Shown: positions 51,583-59,003 of the stretch, piece by piece
Numbering within the stretch: the first letter of the stretch is position 1
Layout: each line of letters begins with the position of its first letter
Origin: Streptomyces sp. NBC_01335
GTDB lineage: Bacteria > Actinomycetota > Actinomycetes > Streptomycetales > Streptomycetaceae
Length of the DNA: 64,000 nt
NCBI RefSeq assembly: GCF_035953295.1
Contig: NZ_CP108370.1
Location: 2,790,001 to 2,854,000 of the forward strand
Direction of reading: 5' to 3'
Position numbers and translations under genes: made by a program
The notes under the pieces: generated by a model
The model's input: only the letters and a program-made list of their open reading frames with translations
Told to the model about the DNA's origin: nothing
Database searches by the model: none

Positions 51583-52536
51583 GTGGGTGCGTTGCGTTCC
51601 GTCGAGGTGTGCGCGGGAGCGGGCGGATTGGCACTGGGGCTGGAGGAAGCGGGCTTCGAACCGGTGCTGCTCTTGGACCGGAACCCGGTCGCCTGCGAAA
51701 CACTCCGCCTGAACCGTCCGTCGTGGCAGGTCCTGGAGATGGACCTGATGGACTTCGACCCGGTCGAGCACCGTGAGACCTACGACGTGGACCTGCTGGC
51801 CGCCGGTCTTCCGCGCGTGAAGTCGAACGCCACCACCGTGCGGGCGGAGAGCATCGAGGAGATCCGTCTGCTGGAGGCGGCGGTTCTGCTCGCCCACTCG
51901 ATCCAGCCGCGCGCCGTACTCCTCGAAAACGTGCCGGGACTGGTGGACTCCCCCGAACTCGGCCCGACGCGGGAGTTCGCCCACAAGGAGCTCGAACATC
52001 TCGGTTACCGCCTGACCTGGTTCGTGGTGAACGCAGCCGACTTCGGCGTGCCGCAGGACCGGAAGCAGGGGGTCATGGTCGCCCTGAAGGAGCGGTACTT
52101 CGACCGCTTCGTGCCGCCGGCACCGACCGTGCGTTCCCATGTGTCCGTCGGCCGGGCACTGGCCCGGTCCATGAGGTCCCGCGGCTGGCCGGGCGCCGAC
52201 GCGTGGGCCGCAGACGCCATCTCCGTCGCCCCGACCTTGGTGGGCGGATCGGACAATCGGGGAGGCGCGGACCTGGGCCCCACGGGCACCAAGAAGGCGT
52301 GGGAGCGCATGGGCGTGAACGGTGGCGCGCTGGCGGACGAGGTGCCCGGCCCGGACGACGGCTCCTCCGCCCTGATCAAACTGACCGTCCCCCAAGCGGC
52401 GATCCTGCAGGCCTTCCCCGAGGAATGGCAGTTCGCCGGAAAGAAGACCGCGCGCTATCGACAGATCGGCCACGCGTCCCCGCCGCCGGTCGGGACGGCG
52501 CTCGGACGGGCCATCGCGGAGGCCCTCGGCGCATGA
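51583..52536 (+). CDS. C5-cytosine methyltransferase homologue lacking the catalytic cysteine
   Basis: A 317-residue protein with the fold of Dcm-type enzymes: motif I VEVCAGAGGLALGLEEAGF (residues 7-25), VLLENVPGL (ENV motif VI) and FGVPQDRKQGVMVAL in place of motif VIII. Motif IV, which should contain Pro-Cys, reads AAGLPRVKSNATT (Pro77-Arg78-Val79): no catalytic Cys. The motif X region RQIGHASPPPVG is also altered. It is therefore probably unable to methylate by itself and may be a DNA-binding or allosteric partner of the intact enzyme encoded next. GTG 51583 follows GGGGA. Confidence 0.85.
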   Translation: MGALRSVEVCAGAGGLALGLEEAGFEPVLLLDRNPVACETLRLNRPSWQVLEMDLMDFDPVEHRETYDVDLLAAGLPRVKSNATTVRAESIEEIRLLEAAVLLAHSIQPRAVLLENVPGLVDSPELGPTREFAHKELEHLGYRLTWFVVNAADFGVPQDRKQGVMVALKERYFDRFVPPAPTVRSHVSVGRALARSMRSRGWPGADAWAADAISVAPTLVGGSDNRGGADLGPTGTKKAWERMGVNGGALADEVPGPDDGSSALIKLTVPQAAILQAFPEEWQFAGKKTARYRQIGHASPPPVGTALGRAIAEALGA

Positions 52537-52592
52537 TCGTCATGGTCGCCCTACCTTCGTGCGGAGCGATCAAGCCGACCTCGTGGCCTCGC

Positions 52593-52598
52593 TACACT
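52593..52598 (+). promoter_or_regulatory. Possible -10 box of the second methyltransferase
   Basis: TACACT lies 8 bp before ATG 52607, suggesting a leaderless transcript; no -35 box is convincing. Confidence 0.35.
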
Positions 52599-52606
52599 TG
52601 CACATC

Positions 52607-53872
52607 ATGACCAACCCACCTCACAATCCGGCCTCGCCGACGGAATTCAGTGTTCTTCCGTCCGCGAGGTACGGGATCGTCGATCTTTTCGCAGGCCCCG
52701 GGGGTCTCGACATCGCGGCGACAATCATGGACGAGGTGGAGAGCATCGGCGTCGAATGGGACGACCCCACGCGCGCGACGCGCCGGGCTGCAGGTCTGTT
52801 GACCACCACGGAGAAGGACGTCGCCCGCCTCGGCCCGAGCGACTCCGAGGTGAAGGCCGCGAACGTTCTCACGGGCGGTCCGCCCTGCCAGTCGTTCTCC
52901 GTCGCGGGCAACCGCGAGGGGCACAAGGCTTTGGAAGACGTGAAGTGGCTGGCTTCCTGCCTCGTAGCCGATCACAAGAATCTCAAGGCTTTCCGCAAGG
53001 TTTGGCAGGCGGTCAAGTCGGAGACGGACGGTATGTCCGACGGGCGCACCGGCCTCGTCCTCCAACCACTGCGATGGATCATGGAGGCGGAGCTCGACAC
53101 AGGCAGGGAGCCCTACCAGCGGATCGTGCTGGAGCAGGTGCCCACCGTCCTGCCAGTGTGGAAGCACTACGCGAAACTGCTCAGGCAGATCGGTTACGCG
53201 GCCGAGGCCCACGTGCTGCACTCCGAGGACTTCGGTGTGCCGCAAGCACGTCGGCGCGCGGTGCTGATCGCCCAACACGACCCGGAGAACACCGGCCGCA
53301 AAGTCTACTTTCCGGAGCACACGCACCAGCGGTACCGCAAGGGCGTGAAGCGGCTCCAAGAGACGGCAGCGGACGCCTCCTTGGGTCAGCAGGCCATACC
53401 TCTCACCGGCGCCGCCGAGGCCAAACCGGCGATCCTCCCCTGGGTTTCCATGGGAGACGCCCTGAAGGAGACACGCACCGGGAAATTCGTCATGGTGTCC
53501 AACTACGGTTCGGGCGGCGATCCGAAAAAGCGCGGCCGCCGATCGTCGTGGGAGCCCGCACCGACGGTCACCGGAAAGGTGAGCAGGAACCGCCTCTTTC
53601 GACTGAAGAGGTCGGGGACCGGCGAGCTGGAGGACGGTGAAGAACTCGCCCGGCTCACCCCCCGGGAAACCGGGCTGCTCCAGTCCTTCCCCGCCGCCTA
53701 TCCGTGGCGTTCCACCAACGTCGCCCAGCAGATCGGCAACGCCATCCCCCCGCTCCTCTCCCTCCACATCTTGAGCGCGGCCCTCCGGGACCTACCGCCG
53801 AAGAAGGAGTGGATCGAGGCGCTCGCCGCCTGGCAGCCGCCCGCCCACGACCAGGCCCCGGCGGACGCCTGA
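52607..53872 (+). CDS. DNA (cytosine-5) methyltransferase, intact
   Basis: A 421-residue enzyme. Motif I is VDLFAGPGGLDIA, motif IV LTGGPPCQSFSVAG with catalytic Cys about residue 94, motif VI VLEQVPT, motif VIII FGVPQARRRAVLIA and motif X QQIGNAIPP. A target-recognition region spans about residues 255-340. Between motifs IV and VI is an insertion of about 70 residues. It should modify a specific C-containing site with SAM. The upstream sequence lacks a ribosome-binding site. Convergent with the DUF6339-like gene (14 bp apart). Confidence 0.92.
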   Translation: MTNPPHNPASPTEFSVLPSARYGIVDLFAGPGGLDIAATIMDEVESIGVEWDDPTRATRRAAGLLTTTEKDVARLGPSDSEVKAANVLTGGPPCQSFSVAGNREGHKALEDVKWLASCLVADHKNLKAFRKVWQAVKSETDGMSDGRTGLVLQPLRWIMEAELDTGREPYQRIVLEQVPTVLPVWKHYAKLLRQIGYAAEAHVLHSEDFGVPQARRRAVLIAQHDPENTGRKVYFPEHTHQRYRKGVKRLQETAADASLGQQAIPLTGAAEAKPAILPWVSMGDALKETRTGKFVMVSNYGSGGDPKKRGRRSSWEPAPTVTGKVSRNRLFRLKRSGTGELEDGEELARLTPRETGLLQSFPAAYPWRSTNVAQQIGNAIPPLLSLHILSAALRDLPPKKEWIEALAAWQPPAHDQAPADA

Positions 53873-53886
53873 GCGTCCAGGGCGGG

Positions 53887-54795
53887 TCAGACCGCTCCGA
53901 CCACCCCTTCCTGCGACTCCTTGCCCCGCACGGGCGCGTGCGCGAACAACTCCGCGAAGTGATCGGCCAAGGCCTCCACCGCGTCGTCCGGAACCCTCTC
54001 CTCGTTCGGGCCGTCGGGGAGCGTCCGACGGGCTACGGGGGGTGCGCCCTCGGCTTCCTCGATCCACTCGGCCAGGGGGCGGGCGTCCCGTTCGACGTCC
54101 GGCGCGAGGACGTCGTACATCAGCGTCGCGGCGGACGCGTTGACGGCCGCCGTCAGCGCGTTGATCTCGCGTCCCGTCGTGACCGTCCCGCGCCGGATCG
54201 TGCGCAACAGCGCCTGAGCCGTGGGCCGGTGCTCGATCACGCCGAGCCGCAGGGCGTTGTTGAGCATGTCCTGGTGGGAGCAGGCCGTCTCCACGGGACC
54301 GTAGTCCGGGCCGTCCCTGAACAGCTCCGCCGCCCACCAGAGCCGGGCGAACACCTGCGTGTACGAGGGGCCTCGGAACCGTGCGAGGGCGACCTTCGGC
54401 GCCTTCTTCGCCTCATCGTCCTTCGGCTCCGCCAGGTGTCGCCAGACCACGTAGTCGGGAGCCACTCCGAGGGCCAGGTAGTTCCAGAACCTGCGGTCGG
54501 CGGCCTCACGGCGGCTCAGTCGCAGCGTCGCGTGGAGCCGAGGGGCGAGCCACGCGTCGGCAGCCGTCGGCTTCACGTCGCGGAACTGGTGCATGGCGTC
54601 GTCGATCAGGTCCCGCACCGGCGCCAGCTCGCCCCGGACTCCGTCCGTGTGCACCAAGGGCTCGGTGGCCTTGTTCAGTCCTATCGCCGGGATGTCTTCC
54701 TTGCCGGTGAGCACGCCCTCGGTGAGGTACGTGGCCGCGTCCAGGTCGGAGAGCAGCGCCAGTCGTCGAGGCAGGTGGCTCGGCTTGTCGGTCAT
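53887..54795 (-). CDS. DUF6339-like protein
   Basis: A 302-residue soluble protein that I assign tentatively to DUF6339 from the pattern WLAPRLHATLRLSRREAADR, FWNYLALG and YVVWRHL. Such proteins are seen beside methyltransferase and GHKL ATPase genes in actinomycete defence regions; molecular function unknown. It overlaps the preceding gene stop by 4 bp, so three leftward genes form one operon. No catalytic motif seen. Confidence 0.7.
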   Translation of the reverse strand: MTDKPSHLPRRLALLSDLDAATYLTEGVLTGKEDIPAIGLNKATEPLVHTDGVRGELAPVRDLIDDAMHQFRDVKPTAADAWLAPRLHATLRLSRREAADRRFWNYLALGVAPDYVVWRHLAEPKDDEAKKAPKVALARFRGPSYTQVFARLWWAAELFRDGPDYGPVETACSHQDMLNNALRLGVIEHRPTAQALLRTIRRGTVTTGREINALTAAVNASAATLMYDVLAPDVERDARPLAEWIEEAEGAPPVARRTLPDGPNEERVPDDAVEALADHFAELFAHAPVRGKESQEGVVGAV

Positions 54796-55784
54796 GCGTC
54801 GACCCCCCGGTCGAGTCGGTTCAGTCCGTGTACGGTGGCGGCCAGCGCCTTGGGCACTTCGGCCCGCCGCGTCGCCGCGTAGTGGATGCGCGGCTGGAGG
54901 TCCGTCCAGCCCGCCGTACCTGCCCTGCGCCGGTGGACCTCACCCAAGGCGTCCTCCGGCGGCCTGCCGGGCACGACGTCCTGCAGCATTTCGCGGAGCA
55001 CTTCGCCACGCCAGTCACGTGGGAACAGAGGAGTCCCGTCCTCCTCCACCTCCAGGTCGCCGATGGCCGCGTGGAACACGGCCGTCCACACGTCCGTGCA
55101 CATCTGTGCGACCAAGAGTTCCCGGACGAGTCCCTCGGGGCCCGACGCCTCGCCCCCGACGAGCTCGGAGATTCCTTCGAAGTCGGCGTTCAGACGCACG
55201 ACCGGCAGGTCTCCCGAGGTGTCGACGGCCCACGGCATGTCCTTGAGCGGGCGCAGCCACTCCGGCCCCTCGGCGAAACCGACCTCGGTGAAGTCGAGCC
55301 GCCGGTCACGCAACGGCGTCTCGGACTTCACGTCGACGACCCAGTCCTTGTCGGCCGACGCGACGACGCGTCCTGGCACACCACTCACCGTGGCCACCAC
55401 GTGGACGGTCATGGAGGCCCGGTCCAAGTGGTCGGCCCGCCACAGATCGATGCGCCCGCCCCACTGCCGACCGTTCTCGGACTCGCGTGTCAGCGGGCTG
55501 CTGAGCCGCGTGTTGGTCGCTCCCTCGGTCAGGACGACAACCACCGACACGTCGGACCACGGACTGTCGTCGTCCGTCGTTCGGCCAGGGACGGAGGCGG
55601 TGAGGCTCAGTCGGGCCCTTTCCCAGTCGTCCCGGTCGAGGCCGCCGAGAGCGACCACCTTGTCGGTGACGGAGAACGCGCTCGTGTCCAGCCGCTCACG
55701 GATCTCGCCGGGTCCGAACAGCTCGATGCCGGTCACCCTCAGGTCGACGACGCCGGGCACGCGTTCGTACGGATAGACCTTCAT
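54792..55784 (-). CDS. Unknown protein of the GHKL operon
   Basis: A 330-residue soluble protein, not recognised. The first half appears beta-rich (YERVPGVVDLRVTGIELFG, SVVVVLTEGATNTRLSSPLT), the second half mixed. No known motif, signal peptide or membrane segment. It starts at ATG 55784, which overlaps the stop of the ATPase gene (ATGA), and its end overlaps the DUF6339-like start; tight coupling suggests a stoichiometric complex with the ATPase. Confidence 0.8.
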   Translation of the reverse strand: MKVYPYERVPGVVDLRVTGIELFGPGEIRERLDTSAFSVTDKVVALGGLDRDDWERARLSLTASVPGRTTDDDSPWSDVSVVVVLTEGATNTRLSSPLTRESENGRQWGGRIDLWRADHLDRASMTVHVVATVSGVPGRVVASADKDWVVDVKSETPLRDRRLDFTEVGFAEGPEWLRPLKDMPWAVDTSGDLPVVRLNADFEGISELVGGEASGPEGLVRELLVAQMCTDVWTAVFHAAIGDLEVEEDGTPLFPRDWRGEVLREMLQDVVPGRPPEDALGEVHRRRAGTAGWTDLQPRIHYAATRRAEVPKALAATVHGLNRLDRGVDA

Positions 55785-57898
55785 GCCTGGTCCTCCTTCT
55801 CGGACTTGAGTTCCACGACCAGTCCGGTGTAGGCGGCCCGCACGGTGTGCGTCGACGTGTCGGTCGTTCCTCTGAACGTCGCGCTCCGGGCCCCCGGCAC
55901 GAAGTGCAGCGCTCCGTCGACGATTTCGCAGTTCTTCACTGCGACGAGCTCGGCCCAACGCACCACCGGACGCACGCCCGAGCGGACGTCCAGTTTGGCC
56001 ACCGGCGTCGGGCGCCAGGAGTCGCCGCCCTCAGGAATCCTCACCTCGGCCACGACGCTCCAGGCTTCCCCTTCCACGGACGCCTTCAGATCGTCCAGCG
56101 TCGGCAGAGCGCTCTTCTTGACCAAGGGCCTGGTCACCTTCTTGGTCCCCAGGGAGAGCTTCTTGCGCAGCTTCTCCGAGCCGGCGGACCCCTTCTTCCT
56201 GGGTACGGCGATGAGGTCGCGTACCGCCTTGTTCGTCTCCGTCGTGAGCGCCTCGATACGGCGGAAGGCGGACGGCGAGTACATCGTCCGCAGCTCTTCC
56301 GTCTGCCCCCACTTGTTGTGCTCGGGAGGCTCCGAAGTCCGCAGGAACATCTCCGCCTCTTCGGCGAAGGGAGCGTCAACGCCCGCCGCCTTCCCCGCGA
56401 GCAGCACCGCCTGGAACGGATTGGTCCCGACCGGCAACCCGTAGACGCCACTCGACCGCACGGTCATGCGATTGCCGCGCATCTTCACCACGGTGTTGAA
56501 CTTGTTGAACCTACGGTCCTCGTCCTCGGCGTCGGTGACCAGGAGGACGGCCTTGTGCTCTCCGCCGCTCATTCCTGCCGCCCCGGCCGGAACCTTGAGC
56601 GTCACGGTCCTCATCGCCACCTGACCGGCCTCGGTGTGACGTTCCACCGTCGTGCCGTCGAGGAACGCACGGAGGGCACGGGTCCGGGAGGGTTGGGTGA
56701 CCGCGGGATCCACCCGCTGCTCCGGAAGGATCTCCGCCCCGTTGCGCAACGTACGGACCGACGCTTCCAAGAGCGGCGGTCGGGACGCGCCGGTGGTCAT
56801 GGCCGCCCAGAAGTTCCGTCCGAGGGCGTCGACCAAGCGCAGGTGCATACGTTGCACACTGTCGTCGTCGTCATTCTCGTCGTCCTCGCCCCGCACGAGG
56901 CTCGCCACGTCGTGGGCGCCCACGATCAGAAAGGACGTGCCCGGCTCTGCGCTTTCCCGGGTGAGGTGGAGGCGCTCGACGGTCTCTTCGTCCGCCCACC
57001 ACGATCGGGCCACGTCACCCGACTTCGACTCGGGGTCCGGGCGGCCGAACCAGGCCGGACCGGCCCAGGGGAGGCCGTCCACCTCGCGCCAGGGCAGGTC
57101 GAGGCGGCCGACGAGGCGCCGCTCCGTGCGGCCCTCGTGGGGTTCGGACAGCGTCGAGTTCATGAGCACCAGGCCCAGCCGGCTCGTCGCCCAGAGGGTC
57201 GCTTTGCCGAGGCCGTACGAACCACCCGCGCCGGAAGTCGACTTGTGGCTGTCGAGTTGGCGGCGGACCACGGCGGCGAACCGCCCGTCGGCGTAGTCGT
57301 CCCCGGTGAGCCCGGAGGCGTTGTAGTCGTCTACGCGCAGAAGCACCAAGCGGTCCTGCTCCCGCATGTCCCGCAGGCCGGTGGCGATGACGCGGCCGAC
57401 CTTCTGCTCCTGCTCCGCCGCGGCCAGATAGTGAGGAAGGAGGTCGTTCCATCGGATCGCGTCACGGAAGCGGGCGAGGGTCTCGCCGGTCAGTTCGTGC
57501 AGCGTGTAGCGGACGCGTACGGGCTGGTTCTTGTCGAGCCGCTCGTCGAGGCTGTTCTGGGTGGCCTCGCGGGCCAACACCGACACGTCCGCCTGGAAGG
57601 CGAAGGCGGCAGCGTTGCCGAAGTCCCTTCCCCCGTCTGCGTATCCGGGCCGATGGCTCCAGGAAACGGGCAGGCCGGCAAGCGTGTCGGTGGTGCGGGT
57701 GTGGATCGTGCCAAGGTCGGTTTCGAGCGCCTCCGCGATCCTTGCGATGGTGTCCTCGCGGGGCGTCGCCCGTCCTGTGATCCAGGCGGAGACCGCCGCC
57801 CTGGTCATGCCGATCTCCTGCGCCAGGTCCGCCTGGCTCTTGTGCGACTGCTTGAGTTGTCGCGCGAGCCAGGGCCCGAAGTCCATGCCGCCGTCCAC
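55781..57898 (-). CDS. XRE helix-turn-helix fused to a GHKL (MORC/MutL-like) ATPase
   Basis: A 705-residue protein. Residues 15-60 are an XRE DNA-binding domain (SQADLAQEIGMTRAAVSAWI, then TGRATPRED). A GHKL ATPase follows, with N-box-like REATQNSLDERL near residue 112 and the Gly-rich SGAGGSYGLGKATLWA near 224. The C-terminal half is unassigned. Such ATPases change conformation around DNA, as in MutL and MORC proteins, and occur with restriction-modification genes. GTG 57898 is chosen for GAGGAG 8 nt upstream; ATG 57886 is possible. The HTH suggests self-regulation of the divergent promoter region. Confidence 0.82.
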   Translation of the reverse strand: MDGGMDFGPWLARQLKQSHKSQADLAQEIGMTRAAVSAWITGRATPREDTIARIAEALETDLGTIHTRTTDTLAGLPVSWSHRPGYADGGRDFGNAAAFAFQADVSVLAREATQNSLDERLDKNQPVRVRYTLHELTGETLARFRDAIRWNDLLPHYLAAAEQEQKVGRVIATGLRDMREQDRLVLLRVDDYNASGLTGDDYADGRFAAVVRRQLDSHKSTSGAGGSYGLGKATLWATSRLGLVLMNSTLSEPHEGRTERRLVGRLDLPWREVDGLPWAGPAWFGRPDPESKSGDVARSWWADEETVERLHLTRESAEPGTSFLIVGAHDVASLVRGEDDENDDDDSVQRMHLRLVDALGRNFWAAMTTGASRPPLLEASVRTLRNGAEILPEQRVDPAVTQPSRTRALRAFLDGTTVERHTEAGQVAMRTVTLKVPAGAAGMSGGEHKAVLLVTDAEDEDRRFNKFNTVVKMRGNRMTVRSSGVYGLPVGTNPFQAVLLAGKAAGVDAPFAEEAEMFLRTSEPPEHNKWGQTEELRTMYSPSAFRRIEALTTETNKAVRDLIAVPRKKGSAGSEKLRKKLSLGTKKVTRPLVKKSALPTLDDLKASVEGEAWSVVAEVRIPEGGDSWRPTPVAKLDVRSGVRPVVRWAELVAVKNCEIVDGALHFVPGARSATFRGTTDTSTHTVRAAYTGLVVELKSEKEDQA

Positions 57899-58500
57899 CG
57901 TCACCACTCCTCGACCACCCCACGGTTCATGGGGCCACCGTACGCCATTTTTGACACCTGAACTCGGGCGACAATGAAATTTGACATGCGGACCGAAATC
58001 CAAGGAGTTCACTTTGATCGAATCAAAAATATGTGGTCAGAAATTACGATCGGGCAGCAATTAAGCCGGATACACCACCGTGGGACCATTGACCACAGAG
58101 GTCCGAATTGCACCCGCCTCCGGGTGGTCGCCCGGGGCTGGAACTCCGCCCGGAACTCCGAGATTTCCTCTTGAAGAGGAGGCCCCGCCCGTGTAACGTC
58201 CTCACAGGAACAGCCTCATCGGCTGGCACCATCACTCCCGTCTCGGGGGTCCGTTCGTTGTGCCCGGATGCCAAAAGCACGCCCGGCTCACGATTTTCTG
58301 CGAATGAGCCAATATCCCTTGCGCAGGGTCACCAAAATGCGCTTGGCTCGTACCGGGACCACCTCGGTTTCATCCGTGCAAAATCGCCCGGCCCATACCG
58401 TCAGCCGAATTCACTGCCCCCACCTCGTGATTCCGCTCTTCTGCAAGTGCGCTTCCTTCCGGCCTTCGGTTCGACCACCGCGAAAGATGGGAACCACTCC
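57899..58500. other. A+T-richer divergent control region of the island
   Basis: About 600 bp between the two divergent operons. 57945-58080 is by far the most A+T-rich stretch of the window. Minus-strand TGTCAAA occurs twice (near 57950 and 57975), likely part of operators or promoters. A CCTCTT-G-AAGAGG hairpin lies near 58168-58181 and three imperfect repeats near 58271-58399. No convincing ORF. Confidence 0.6.
58271..58399 (+). repeat. Three degenerate direct repeats in the control region
   Basis: Copies at 58271-58293, 58332-58353 and 58378-58399 share CAAAA, then CGC(C/T)(C/T)GGC(T/C)C. Spacing 61 and 46 bp. Too irregular for CRISPR; may be regulator sites or a structured leader RNA. 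Confidence 0.45.
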
Positions 58501-58896
58501 ATGGACAACAGCGACGACAGCGCTCCCGAGGGCGACGATTTCCGCCTCGTCGACCAGTACGACTCACTCGAAGACCCGGAGTTGAAGTCCGAGCTCCTCG
58601 ACGCCCTGGGCATCACCCGGGCGAACGTCGACGCCCAGCGGCGGCGGCGTGAGGCAGCCCGCAAGACCGCGAAGTCCGCCGAGCGAACCGACGAGTCCGC
58701 GGCGGCAGCTCCCACCGTGGGCCACGACCACCCCCGCAGCGGCGGCCGGAGCCGTCTCCGGGCCGCCCGTCGGAAGGCCCTGCGCGGAGGTTCCGGTTCG
58801 CATCCCCGGAACCGCTCCGACCTCACCCGACGTGTCCGTTCGCGGCGGTCCCGCCACATCGTCGTCGTGCTCGTCCTGCTCTTCCCGCGCGACTGA
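58501..58896 (+). CDS. Small charged protein with hydrophobic C terminus
   Basis: A 131-residue unknown protein. The first 45 residues are acidic (DNSDDSAPEGDDFRLVDQYD), the centre is helical and basic, the region after residue 75 is Arg-rich, and the last 12 residues, HIVVVLVLLFPRD, form a short hydrophobic tail. Third-position G/C stays high to the stop, so a frameshift is unlikely. No good ribosome-binding site precedes ATG 58501. First gene of the rightward operon; a hairpin lies between it and the next gene. Confidence 0.6.
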   Translation: MDNSDDSAPEGDDFRLVDQYDSLEDPELKSELLDALGITRANVDAQRRRREAARKTAKSAERTDESAAAAPTVGHDHPRSGGRSRLRAARRKALRGGSGSHPRNRSDLTRRVRSRRSRHIVVVLVLLFPRD

Positions 58897-58949
58897 GTTT
58901 CTCCGCATCGCCCTCGGTCCCCACCACCGTTGTCACACCTCGCAGTGCC

Positions 58950-58978
58950 GGCCGGCCGCCGCCCCCACGCGGCCGGCC
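58950..58978 (+). terminator. GC hairpin before the large ATPase-helicase gene
   Basis: GGCCGGCCGC (58950-58959) pairs with GCGGCCGGCC (58969-58978) around a 9-nt loop; no T-run. Could attenuate or stabilise the transcript. Confidence 0.45.
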
Positions 58979-59003
58979 CGTTCTCCCGCACACATACACG
59001 GTC

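Noticed and set aside
58271..58399. CRISPR-like repeats
   Set aside because: Three degenerate copies with unequal spacing; no cas genes.
58700..58896. Frameshift in the small gene at 58501
   Set aside because: The Arg-rich end looked like out-of-frame translation, but third-position G/C stays high to the stop and no alternative frame continues as a known protein.
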